Source: CBDDHT01 sp965227905 (GTDB taxonomy: Bacteria; Pseudomonadota; Alphaproteobacteria; Rhizobiales; Methyloligellaceae). From it: 64,000 bases of DNA. Shown here piece by piece: positions 9,000 to 17,045 of this stretch (position 1 is its first letter; the number at the start of each line of letters is the position of its first letter). The notes beneath the pieces are model-generated. The model had not been told where the DNA came from and did not search any database. It was given only the letters and a program-made list of their open reading frames with translations. The translations under genes and the position numbers were made by a program. The stretch is taken from positions 3,968,001 through 4,032,000 of the forward strand of contig OZ245780.1 of assembly GCA_965227905.1 (NCBI GenBank). The letters are read 5' to 3'.

Positions 9000-9607
9000 T
9001 GGTTCGCTCCATAATGTTGGTCGTACGGGCTGCGACACGAAGGATGGCAGCACAGTCGTGTGATGTCGGGCAGATTAGGTTTTTTGATCACTCAGAGTTG
9101 CGTCTATGGATTTGAGCAGGCGCTCGCATTTACCGGGATCAAGAGCATCGGCATTTGGCCGACCGGAATGACCAGAATCATTGTCGAAATGTTTTGCGCC
9201 TGACGAATTGACCCCAACCTATCCATATTATTTTTTGAGATAAATGGCCCATTTTCGAGTTCACAATTCGGGTTTCGACGATAATGAGACTGCAGAAGCG
9301 ATATGCCTGCTCGTCCTTGCGGCGGAAACCTCAATATCAATGCCGACGGGCGGGCGCACGATTGGCCAAACTAGAAAGAGTGCTTGGTACTGACCGCAAA
9401 CGACTGAGCTTTCATCGTTTTTTTTGGGAGAGGATTGGTGAGACGCCAAAGTGGATCGGCACCTGAAAGCGACCCTCATCTATTCAAGAGCGGACGTTTC
9501 CATCCAGCCGTGGCTTGTCCTTGGGCGGCCGCGATCGTGCGACATGCTCATACCATTCCACCGTTCCGGCAAAGTCCGGTCCGCAATGGTCTGGCTACAC
9601 CGGCCCG
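9000..9607. other. Gap between the Kef operon and the LysR gene
   Basis: About 600 bp with no convincing gene. It contains the Kef operon promoter region on the minus strand near 9000-9100 and the hspQ fragment at 9513-9581. Short frames here have no homology that I recognise. Confidence 0.6.
9513..9581 (-). pseudogene. hspQ gene fragment
   Basis: Sixty-nine bases are almost identical (a handful of mismatches by eye) to the middle of the intact hspQ gene near 32036-32104. Read on the minus strand they encode DFAGTVEWYEHVARSRPPKDKP, closely matching the HspQ core. No start codon, no N-terminal half and no C-terminus are present, so this is a relic. The near-identity suggests a recent copying event rather than long decay. 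It lies just downstream of the LysR gene's 3' end. Confidence 0.8.
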
Positions 9608-10495
9608 TCACAGCTCATCGACAATTCTCATAGCGACGCTGTTGGTATCAAATGCAAAGAGCGTGATCTCAAGAGAAATCGAGCCATAACTCGAGGCTAG
9701 CGACAAGAGATCGCCTGATGACAGACCCTCGCGGCACATCGTTTTGGGTATCCAACTCACCCCGGCACCACGGCTCACAAGTTCGAGCAGAACCACAGAG
9801 AAAGCGGACTCGACTTCCCGTCCATCTTCTGATTTTCGCCGAAATGCATCCGACAAACCTGTCTGGGCCAGAAGTCGCCCGAAATGGCTATCCGTCGGGT
9901 AAGACAGGACTGGGACGTTTTCGCTCAGTTTTTGGTTGGCGTCGACCTGGTAGCGAAGCGGTCCGCCAACCACAGGAATAAGCACATCCTGCCCCACCAC
10001 ACGGCGCTCGACCGTCGTATCGAAAGGCAGAGGGGGAAAGCCGTGCGCTTCGTAGCAGAGCAACAGATCGGCATCACCGTGTACGAAGAGCGAGACACAA
10101 TCCTCACGGTTCAGGGTTCTCAAGCGCCATGAAATCTCGGGCCGACGGTCGGCCAGACTAGTGAAGGTGCGTGGAAAGGCATCGGCCGCCAGAGCGTGCT
10201 GGGTGGCGAGCACCACAGGCAGTGCGTGGCCCTCGCGGGATGCCAGCCTTTGGCGCAACTTCTCGGCGCGCGCCAGAATGGTGCGGATTTCCGGTTCGGC
10301 TTCCAGCAGTTCACCTGTCAATTCAACCTGGTTGTTTCCGCGCTTCAAGAGCGGGGATCCGACCCAGTCTTCAAGCCCGCGAATGCGCCTTGAAAAAGCA
10401 GGTTGAGTGACATTTCGACGAGCGGCAGCCTTGCTGAGATTACCGCATTCGATCAGGGCGAGCGCATCTTCGAGTAGCTTCAAATTCATCTTCAC
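9608..10495 (-). CDS. LysR-family transcriptional regulator
   Basis: This 295-residue LTTR has an N-terminal winged helix-turn-helix (GNLSKAAARRNVTQPAFSRR, residues 18-37) and a substrate-binding domain that senses a small effector. The start is either the GTG at 10495 or the ATG at 10489; I use the former because nothing distinguishes them. It is divergent from the PLP-dependent lyase gene with about 100 bp between them, the classic arrangement for a LysR protein that activates its neighbour. A CuyR-type role at a cysteate or D-cysteine locus is inferred from position. Confidence 0.88.
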   Translation of the reverse strand: MKMNLKLLEDALALIECGNLSKAAARRNVTQPAFSRRIRGLEDWVGSPLLKRGNNQVELTGELLEAEPEIRTILARAEKLRQRLASREGHALPVVLATQHALAADAFPRTFTSLADRRPEISWRLRTLNREDCVSLFVHGDADLLLCYEAHGFPPLPFDTTVERRVVGQDVLIPVVGGPLRYQVDANQKLSENVPVLSYPTDSHFGRLLAQTGLSDAFRRKSEDGREVESAFSVVLLELVSRGAGVSWIPKTMCREGLSSGDLLSLASSYGSISLEITLFAFDTNSVAMRIVDEL

Positions 10496-10528
10496 TCATA
10501 CCATACGGCATAGCGCCGAACCAGATAA

Positions 10529-10543
10529 GCATTTGATAAATGC
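10529..10543. promoter_or_regulatory. Candidate LysR operator in the divergent promoter
   Basis: GCATTT-GAT-AAATGC is a perfect 6-bp inverted repeat between the LysR gene and the lyase gene. A T-N11-A motif overlaps it (T10526 to A10538), as in LTTR boxes. Confidence 0.45.
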
Positions 10544-10595
10544 CCTGAGCTTCGCAACCCTTAGAAAAATGCGGTGCGATGGGGAGCCCGAATAG

Positions 10596-11678
10596 ATGAC
10601 CGTGTCTGATGTTACGCAAAAGAGCGGAAAAGCCGACCTTGCACGGAGCCTTGCTCAACTTGATGCCGTCCTCAAGCAGTTCCCCAGAGTCAGCCTCGCG
10701 CATCTTCCGACGCCGCTGGAGCCGATGGATCGCTTGAGCGAGGCGCTTGGCGGACCGCGGTTCTGGATCAAGCGTGACGATTGCACGGGACTGGCAACAG
10801 GCGGGAACAAGTCCCGAAAGCTCGAGTTCCTCATGGCAGATGCGCTTGAAAAAGGTGCCACCGCAATCGTGACCCAGGGCGCAACGCAATCCAACCATAC
10901 CCGCCAGAGCGCAGCGGCCGCCGCAAAGCTGGATATGAGCTGCCATATTCTGCTCGAAGACCGCACTGGCTCGACAGACAAGCAATACAACAACAATGGC
11001 AATGTGCTGCTCAGCCGCATGTTCGGCGCGCATCTGTCAAAGCACAAGGGCGGAACGGACATGCCCGCCGAGATGGATCGGCTGGCCGAGGACCTCAGGG
11101 CGCGGGACGAGACGGTTTACATCATTCCAGGTGGCGGTTCCAACGAGGTTGGCGCGTTGGGATATGTGGAATGCGCGCGGGAGACGTTGAGCCAGGCAGC
11201 GGCCATGAATCTCGACATCGACATGATCGTCCAGCCGACAGGCAGCTCGGGAACACATGCGGGCATGGCAGCCGGTCTCGAGTTTCTCGGCAGCGAGATC
11301 GAGCTGTTCGGCATTGGAACGCGTGCTCCGCGAGAAAAACAGGAACAGATGGTCCATAGCCTCGGCACCCGGGTGCTGGAACTGCTCGGCGGATCCGGTC
11401 CGCTTCCGGCATCACGTGTTGTCGCCAATTGCGACTATGTGGGCCAAGGATATGGCATCCCGACAGATGGCATGTGCGCAGCAGTCCTGATGCTTGCGCG
11501 GCTTGAAGGCCTGCTGTTTGACCCTGTCTATTCGGGCAAGGCGCTGGACGGACTTCTTGATCTCACCCGGAAGGGCTTTTTCGACGGGAAGCAGAATGTC
11601 GTCTTCCTGCATACTGGCGGCAGTTCCGCCCTGTTTGGCTATCCTGACGTTTTCGGACTGACGGCAGAGGCAGCTTAA
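10596..11678 (+). CDS. L-cysteate sulfo-lyase / D-cysteine desulfhydrase family PLP enzyme
   Basis: This is a cytosolic PLP-dependent lyase of the ACC deaminase/D-cysteine desulfhydrase family, 360 residues long. The enzymes closest in my memory are CuyA (L-cysteate to pyruvate, ammonia and sulfite) and DcyD (D-cysteine to pyruvate, ammonia and H2S). The PLP lysine lies in GGNKSRKLEF (near residue 73), followed by QGATQSNHTRQ, the family's carboxylate-binding loop. C-terminal HTGGSSALFGY holds the ring end of the cofactor. The divergent LysR gene and the following TRAP transporter genes suggest that a carboxylated amino compound is imported and cleaved here. No sulfite exporter gene is present, so the choice of substrate stays open. 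Confidence 0.85.
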   Translation: MTVSDVTQKSGKADLARSLAQLDAVLKQFPRVSLAHLPTPLEPMDRLSEALGGPRFWIKRDDCTGLATGGNKSRKLEFLMADALEKGATAIVTQGATQSNHTRQSAAAAAKLDMSCHILLEDRTGSTDKQYNNNGNVLLSRMFGAHLSKHKGGTDMPAEMDRLAEDLRARDETVYIIPGGGSNEVGALGYVECARETLSQAAAMNLDIDMIVQPTGSSGTHAGMAAGLEFLGSEIELFGIGTRAPREKQEQMVHSLGTRVLELLGGSGPLPASRVVANCDYVGQGYGIPTDGMCAAVLMLARLEGLLFDPVYSGKALDGLLDLTRKGFFDGKQNVVFLHTGGSSALFGYPDVFGLTAEAA

Positions 11679-11777
11679 CGAACGGGCACCGGCAGCCGTC
11701 GAACGCTGCCTTCCCAGACACACGGACCATCGGGCGGCTAACCAATCCCTGCCCCCAAAACCAGAAAGGACCTTTCA

Positions 11778-12797
11778 ATGAGGCTCTACAAGACATTTCT
11801 CAGAACTGCATTAGCGACTGCGGCTTTGGCTGTGGCAGCAACGACCGCTCCGCTCACCACATCGGCGCAGGACATCTCGATCAAGTTGGCGCATCCCAAC
11901 GTGCCCGAGCATCCGATGGGTCAGGGCTTTGAATACTTCAAGAAGATTGTTGAAGAGCGCTCCAAGGGCAGGATCGGCGTGACTGTCTTCGACAGCAGCA
12001 AATTCGGGAACTTCGACAGCGTCGTTCAGGGTCTGCAGAGCGGATTGCTCCAGATGGGGTCTGCATCGACGCCGAACCTGGCGCCGTTCTCAAAAGACTT
12101 CCTCATCTTCGATATGCCGTTCCTGATCCCGAGCTACAAAGCTGCCGATCTGATCACCGATGGAGAAATCGGTCAGAAAGCAGCACAGGCCCTGAAAGCC
12201 ACCGGCATTCTTGGTATGGGCTATATCGAGATCGGTTTCCGCCACAACTTCAACAACACGCGGTCAGTCAAGGCACTGGCGGATATGAAAGGCATGAAGA
12301 TCCGCTCCACGCCATCCAAGGCTCATATCGCAACGCTTCAGGCGCTGGGTGCAAATCCGACGCCGATTGCCTGGAGCGAGGTCTACACCGCCCTCCAGCA
12401 GAAGACTGTGGACGGGATCGACATTGACCTTAACCTCGCATGGTTCAACAACTTCCACGAAGTGACCAACAACCTGACCCTCGTGGGAAGTCTCTACAGC
12501 CCGCATCTGGTGATGATGTCGAACATCTTCTTTAGTGGGTTGTCCGCCGAGGACCAGAAACTGATCAAAACCGCCTTTGCGGACATGCAGAAGTTTCAGC
12601 GCTCGAAGATCCGTGAGAACGAGGCCGACATCCTGAAGAAGCTCGCCAAAAAAGGCATGACGGTCGTCGAACTCACCAAGGAAGAGCGCAAGGCATGGCA
12701 GGCGGCGGCACAGCCCGTGGTTGATAAGTTTGCCAAAGTGATCGGTGCCGATCTGATCGAAAAGGCGCGCAAGACAATCGCCGACTCGGGCCTGTAG
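11778..12797 (+). CDS. dctP: TRAP transporter substrate-binding protein (DctP family)
   Basis: This periplasmic binding protein delivers a carboxylate-type substrate to the TRAP permease. Its 339 residues include a signal peptide (ALATAALAVAATTAPLTTSAQ). The DctP fold is indicated by IKLAHPNVPEHPMGQG, then GLQSGLLQMGSAS and the conserved arginine region (KGMKIRSTPSKAH) that normally salt-bridges the substrate carboxylate. It lies 99 bp after the lyase gene and ahead of dctQ and dctM in the same direction. A hairpin at 12816-12845 separates it from the permease genes. Confidence 0.92.
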   Translation: MRLYKTFLRTALATAALAVAATTAPLTTSAQDISIKLAHPNVPEHPMGQGFEYFKKIVEERSKGRIGVTVFDSSKFGNFDSVVQGLQSGLLQMGSASTPNLAPFSKDFLIFDMPFLIPSYKAADLITDGEIGQKAAQALKATGILGMGYIEIGFRHNFNNTRSVKALADMKGMKIRSTPSKAHIATLQALGANPTPIAWSEVYTALQQKTVDGIDIDLNLAWFNNFHEVTNNLTLVGSLYSPHLVMMSNIFFSGLSAEDQKLIKTAFADMQKFQRSKIRENEADILKKLAKKGMTVVELTKEERKAWQAAAQPVVDKFAKVIGADLIEKARKTIADSGL

Positions 12798-12815
12798 GCA
12801 CGCCTCAAGATCGTT

Positions 12816-12845
12816 GCGGACCTGCCGATGATCCGGCGGGTCCGC
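12816..12845 (+). terminator. Hairpin between dctP and dctQ
   Basis: GCGGACCTGCCG pairs with CGGCGGGTCCGC across a 6-base loop with a single G-T wobble. There is no U-run after it. Such a structure inside a binding-protein operon commonly protects the upstream mRNA or partly attenuates the permease genes. Confidence 0.6.
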
Positions 12846-12878
12846 ACAATTTCTGTCTGACTTCGCGAGGGGCTTCAT

Positions 12879-13352
12879 ATGTTGGCACGAATTGAAGAAA
12901 CGATTTCCGGCATCTGCATGGCCATCATGGTCGTCGTCATCGGGATGCAGGTATTCAATCGCTACATTCTGGACTCGTCCCTTGTCTGGTCGGAAGAGCT
13001 GGGCCGCTTTCTGTTCATCTGGTCGGTCTGGATCGGATGCAGTTACGCGATGCGCGAAGATCGACATTTGCGTGTGACCGCGCTGGCTCATTTTGCCGGG
13101 GATCGCGTCCGTCTGGCGCTTGATGCATTTGCACAGATTTCGACGCTCGTCTTTTGCGGCTTTGCGGTTGTCTGGGGCACCAACATGATCCTCTTCCTGA
13201 TGCGCACCGGCCAGGAGGCGCCCGCATTGGAGATCCCGATCTATTGGGTCTACCTCGCACTTCCGCTGGGTATGAGCATGATGGCCATCCGCTGCCTGCA
13301 GAACCTCTATCGCCTGTTCAAGGGCCAGCCGGAAAGCGCTGCGTCCTCATGA
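12879..13352 (+). CDS. dctQ: TRAP transporter small permease subunit (DctQ family)
   Basis: This inner-membrane protein of 157 residues has four predicted transmembrane helices, the usual size and layout of DctQ. It carries the family motif WSEELGRFLFIW (near residues 38-49) and R-E-D-R-H-L after the second helix. It partners DctM encoded 28 bp downstream. An AGGGGC Shine-Dalgarno-like stretch precedes the ATG. Confidence 0.9.
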   Translation: MLARIEETISGICMAIMVVVIGMQVFNRYILDSSLVWSEELGRFLFIWSVWIGCSYAMREDRHLRVTALAHFAGDRVRLALDAFAQISTLVFCGFAVVWGTNMILFLMRTGQEAPALEIPIYWVYLALPLGMSMMAIRCLQNLYRLFKGQPESAASS

Positions 13353-13380
13353 CCCTATTTGCAAACCGGAGGAGCAGCCA

Positions 13381-14646
13381 GTGACCATAGTGCTCATATT
13401 TACGACGCTGTTTGTGCTGCTCGTTTTGGGCACACCGATCGGCGCCGCGATCGGATTAAGCGTCATCGTCGGGATGATCGTCGGTGACATTCAGTCGATT
13501 TTCCTGATCCAGAAACTGGTCACCTCGCTGGATAGTTTCCCCCTCCTGGCTGTGCCGTTTTTCGTCATGGCAGGCGAGATCATGCAGCGGGGCAGCATGG
13601 CAGAACGCCTGCTGGCGCTTTCACGCAGCCTCGTCGGCCATATCACGGGCGGAACCGCTCATATATCGGTTTTGACCAGCTTGTTCTTCGGCGCTCTTTC
13701 CGGTTCATCTCCGGCGACGGTCGCGGCCGTCGGCGGCATCATGGTGCCGAAAATGAAAGAGGAAGGCTACGACGTTGGGTATGCGACCGCAGTCAGCACG
13801 TCAGCCGGCTGCCTCGGCGTGATGATCCCACCCAGTGTTCCGCTGATCATCTATGGCACGACTGCGGGTGTTTCCGTGGGCGATCTGTTCATTGCCGGTA
13901 TTCTGCCGGGCATGTTTGTCGGCCTGTCGTTGATGATCTGCGCCTACATCATCGCCAAGCGGCGCGGCTATACCGCGACTGCCCCCAGAAGCTCTGTCAT
14001 CGAGATTGGTCGGGCCTTTGTGGGGTCAATTCATGCGCTGATGGTTCCGATCATTGTGCTTGGCGGGATCTATGGCGGGATCATGACACCGACGGAAGCT
14101 GGCGTCAGTGCCGTTGTCTATGCACTTGTTGTCGAGACGGCCGTGTTGCGCCTGCTCGGGCCGAGAGACATCTGGAACATCCTGAAGTCGACGGTTCTGA
14201 CCACCGCCTCGATCTTCTTTCTGGTGGCGACCGCGACGGCGCTTGGACAGATTCTCCTGTTCAACAATGTGCCGGACCAGATGGTTGCCTTCATGACCAG
14301 CATCTCCGACAATCCGTATATCCTGCTTGTCCTGATCATCATTCTTCTTCTGGTGGTTGGCACATTCATGGACGCGCTGGCCAACATCCTCATCTTGACG
14401 CCACTCCTGCTTCCGGTCGTGCGCGAGGTTGGCATTGATCCCATCCATTTCGGCATCGTGATGATCGTATCGATCGCCATTGGCTTTCTGACACCGCCGG
14501 TGGGTGTGAACCTGTTCGTCGGGTGTTCGATCGGCAAGATTACGATCGAGCAACTATCGGTTGCGGTACTCCCATTCCTTGCCGCGATGATCCTGGCACT
14601 GCTCGTTCTGGCATTTGTGCCCCAGATCAGCCTCATCCTGCTGTGA
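13381..14646 (+). CDS. dctM: TRAP transporter large permease subunit (DctM family)
   Basis: This 421-residue multi-spanning permease (about 12 helices) carries out Na+-driven solute uptake with DctQ and DctP. The start is a GTG preceded by GGAGGAGC, which fixes the choice. Family motifs include FVMAGEIMQRG, SGSSPATVAAVGG (near residues 104-116), MIPPSVPLIIYG and LTPPVGVNLFV near the C-terminus. It is the last gene of the lyase-TRAP operon. The decayed autotransporter fragment begins about 36 bp after its stop. Confidence 0.93.
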   Translation: MTIVLIFTTLFVLLVLGTPIGAAIGLSVIVGMIVGDIQSIFLIQKLVTSLDSFPLLAVPFFVMAGEIMQRGSMAERLLALSRSLVGHITGGTAHISVLTSLFFGALSGSSPATVAAVGGIMVPKMKEEGYDVGYATAVSTSAGCLGVMIPPSVPLIIYGTTAGVSVGDLFIAGILPGMFVGLSLMICAYIIAKRRGYTATAPRSSVIEIGRAFVGSIHALMVPIIVLGGIYGGIMTPTEAGVSAVVYALVVETAVLRLLGPRDIWNILKSTVLTTASIFFLVATATALGQILLFNNVPDQMVAFMTSISDNPYILLVLIIILLLVVGTFMDALANILILTPLLLPVVREVGIDPIHFGIVMIVSIAIGFLTPPVGVNLFVGCSIGKITIEQLSVAVLPFLAAMILALLVLAFVPQISLILL

Positions 14647-14681
14647 CGCCGCTCTGGCGGAAAACCGACTGGGCGGATAGG

Positions 14682-14825
14682 TATGCGGCAGGGCGAGACA
14701 ACGGCGCACGCCGCAATCGAAAGGGCGCTGGGTCGATGAGCCTTGCGAATGGCTGAGCGTCGCTGGCGAAGGCCATTATGACGGCATCGGCGCCGACAAC
14801 TTCGAGGCTTATGGCAGCAACGACG
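14682..14825 (+). pseudogene. Decayed 3' fragment of an autotransporter gene
   Basis: This stretch aligns with the C-terminal beta-domain coding part of the autotransporter at 5020-5177. It reads AAGRDNG... then GSMSLANG, a stop, and in another frame GEGHYDGIGADNFEAYG. The parent reads SMSLANGWSLAGEGHYDGIGADAFEAYG. A single-base loss turns the Trp codon of NGWS into a TGA. No 5' part is present. It therefore cannot encode a functional barrel. Confidence 0.8.
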
Positions 14826-14833
14826 AGCCAGCG

Positions 14834-14920
14834 CTACTTCTTGTGGACATCGCAGTTGTGGCCGCCGAGCTTGCTGCTGATTCTGACAGGAAAGCCGCCG
14901 TCATCGGAGAGCCACGATAT
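14834..14920. repeat. Second copy of the autotransporter downstream flank
   Basis: This segment matches 5259-5350, but sits only about 9 bp after the fragment end instead of 80 bp, so the copy has lost the intervening bases. The minus-strand frame ending HNCDVHKK-stop is retained, though the start codon is not. Confidence 0.6.
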
Positions 14921-15179
14921 TGGCCTCTTTTGACCCGAAGCGGTCCCCGGAGGCTACCGCTGGTCGAGCGGATTTTTCACCCGTGCCTTGGCTGATGCGT
15001 CTTAGTCACTACCCATGATGTACAGGCTGGCGAGGCCGCGTTCCACGGTTGGCCCATTGGCAATTGAGCCCAATCTTCTGGCCCAGCCGCATTTTTGCAT
15101 AAGATCGACCGAAACAGGGTCAATCATATCTACATAATTTCGTGCGATTATGGATCGGCTATCATCGGGGGGAAGAAAA
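14921..15179. other. Intergenic region ahead of the 15.2-kb hypothetical gene
   Basis: No gene is visible. The composition becomes more AT-rich towards 15120-15180, where a promoter for the next gene could lie. Confidence 0.5.
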
Positions 15180-15767
15180 ATGTCCTTACTAAAACAGCCA
15201 ATCAGTGATGTTCCGCATAGTGATAGTCACTCCACAACACGCAACGGCGAAACGGACCGAGGAGGCTTGATGCCTGGGTCAAAGGGCTCACTTGTAAGGC
15301 ACGTCTCTGAAGCCATTGCTACATTCGCAGCACTCGGTATTACAACTGAACAGATGGAGCCTCTGTTTCAGCTTCAAGAGGTCCTTGGGGGAACGGCACC
15401 AAGAGCTAATAAAGCCCCGACTGATAACAGGCGAGAACAACCCGCTAGTGATATAATTCTCGGTCGTGCGTGTGCGATCATCGATCTCTTCATTTTCTCA
15501 GGCAAAACTCCTGAGGAAGCAGCACAGACCGTTACGCGGCAGTTAGCATCTACAGAGGTTTTTTTGTCGGAGCAGGGCGGAGATTCACGTGCGTGGAAAC
15601 GGCTGTTGAACTATAGAAACCTTCTTCTGCACGGGTCACAGTCACAACGCACAGAATCTCGTGAGGCATACATCCAGCTTAAGAATGATCTGCGCCAAAT
15701 TCCTCCTGAAAAACGAATTCAAGTTGCGCTTGAGGAGCGGCTTTGGGATCGGCGCGGTGGCTCCTGA
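15180..15767 (+). CDS. Hypothetical protein, lower-GC gene
   Basis: I do not recognise this 195-residue protein. The ATG at 15180 is chosen because GGGGGGAAG lies a few bases upstream; a longer version would start at 15150. The N-terminal 45 residues look disordered. The remainder looks helical and soluble, with IIDLFIFSGKTPEEAAQTV (near residues 95-113) and a WKRLLNYRNLLLHG segment. Codon use is visibly more AT-rich than in neighbouring genes, which suggests recent acquisition. It stands alone, flanked by gene-poor DNA on both sides. No membrane segment or signal peptide is seen. Confidence 0.6.
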   Translation: MSLLKQPISDVPHSDSHSTTRNGETDRGGLMPGSKGSLVRHVSEAIATFAALGITTEQMEPLFQLQEVLGGTAPRANKAPTDNRREQPASDIILGRACAIIDLFIFSGKTPEEAAQTVTRQLASTEVFLSEQGGDSRAWKRLLNYRNLLLHGSQSQRTESREAYIQLKNDLRQIPPEKRIQVALEERLWDRRGGS

Positions 15768-16289
15768 CAGCCTCAGAAATCTGTCTCCAATATTATTTAG
15801 CTATGGAAGTCGAAGCCAATTGTTGTCCTGCCGGTGAAAGTCTTGCCTGCTTGTTTTTCACAACGAGTGTACTTCCGGGTTTGGCACGAACCCGTCGGTA
15901 ATGGCATCTTTGGCTTGCAGCGGCTAACGGGAGTATTGCAGCCACTTGTCTCTTCTTCGGAGGCTATGCTCCCGATACTTGCCGATCCTGCAAGCCTTGC
16001 CCGATCGGCTGCAGGTGACCCTAAGCCAATATTCATGATGCCGAATATCAGCGTGGGTCTACAGGACGAGTAGACTTATGAATCAGCGGCCTACACTAGG
16101 ATTCCGCGGGGGGGCGATAAACATCTCTACCGCACCAGCTATCGAGAGACCGCACGCCGCTGCCAAACCCTAGTATATTCACCTTGGTCGGCTCCGCAAT
16201 CGCAATCGTGTGCCATCACAATTTGTAGAGTATCAGGCCCATGCGAAAGTCGGGAACAGGGCCAGAAAGATCCGAAGAGAAATGGGTGT
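15768..16289. other. Gene-poor stretch
   Basis: Two overlapping short frames of about 79 codons on opposite strands (near 15797-16073) lack a clear Shine-Dalgarno site or recognisable family. I see no reliable gene, RNA or repeat here. Confidence 0.5.
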
Positions 16290-16961
16290 TCAGGGTGTCG
16301 ACAAGGGTCTGTCCAGGCGATCGGTGTGACTCAGTATAGCCTCGGCCACCTCGTATGCCATGGCTTGGTAATCCTGGATCGGTCGCTGCCGATGGCTAAG
16401 CTCAGAGGCTGGCAATTCCAGGAGCTTGCCTCGGCTTTGCGCGATCGACAGGGTCAGCGCAACGTCAAATCCCCAATTATTTGGGAGAGCGAGGGAGAGG
16501 ATACGCTGCCGTTCGATGGCAACAATACCACCGAGCGGCTCCTCGATCTTCAGCTCGGGAAATAGATGCTGCAGCAGTGGCACCGCCAACAGCGTGGTTA
16601 CCGGCGCGTATTCGGCAGCTCGTCCCATGGCGAGCCGACACAAATCGGCTTCGCCCGTTTCAACGCGCTTGACGGCGGCCAAAACCTTTTCATGGGTCAA
16701 CCCGCGGACGTCGGCATCGCAAAGAAACACGTAGTCGGCGGACGAACCGCGAAGTCCGCTCTTGACGGCATAGCCTTTGCCAATTCTGGGCTCTGCTATA
16801 ACGGTCGCACCGGCTTTCGAGGCGATCTTTCCCGTATCGTCCTCGGAAGCGTTGTCGACGACGAACGTACGCTCGACTTCCGGCCAAGCAGTGACGCTGC
16901 TTACAATGTCGGCGATGAAGGACGCCTCGTTCCTTGCCGGGATAATTACATCGAATCGCAT
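16290..16961 (-). CDS. Family 2 glycosyltransferase
   Basis: This is a GT-A fold glycosyltransferase of 223 residues. The ATG at 16961 gives the normal N-terminus FDVIIPARNEASFI; an in-frame start at 17003 would add 14 residues. The nucleotide-binding Asp lies in VVDNASEDDT (near residue 38) and the metal-binding DxD in LCDADVRG (near residue 83). There is no transmembrane helix at the C-terminus, so it probably works in the cytosol. It follows the PIG-L deacetylase gene by 84 bp on the same strand. Sugar transfer followed by N-deacetylation, as in mycothiol or bacillithiol synthesis, is a plausible pairing, but the acceptor is unknown. Confidence 0.82.
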   Translation of the reverse strand: MRFDVIIPARNEASFIADIVSSVTAWPEVERTFVVDNASEDDTGKIASKAGATVIAEPRIGKGYAVKSGLRGSSADYVFLCDADVRGLTHEKVLAAVKRVETGEADLCRLAMGRAAEYAPVTTLLAVPLLQHLFPELKIEEPLGGIVAIERQRILSLALPNNWGFDVALTLSIAQSRGKLLELPASELSHRQRPIQDYQAMAYEVAEAILSHTDRLDRPLSTP

Positions 16962-17045
16962 TGTTCCGTTCGCCTCGGAGTCGGTTCGTCCACTCGGTAA
17001 CAATCAGAGACAACAATGAACGGGACAGTGCGATAAAGGAACCGG

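Noticed and set aside
9104..9479. Short frames of about 70-78 codons on both strands in the gap before the LysR gene
   Set aside because: No family features, no ribosome sites and mutual overlap. The hspQ fragment is the only recognisable content nearby.
12264..13091. 275-codon minus-strand frame across dctP and dctQ
   Set aside because: It covers two certain TRAP genes and their gap, and is His/Arg-rich without motifs.
15797..16073. Two opposed frames of about 79 codons
   Set aside because: They overlap each other on opposite strands, lack ribosome sites and show no recognisable domain.
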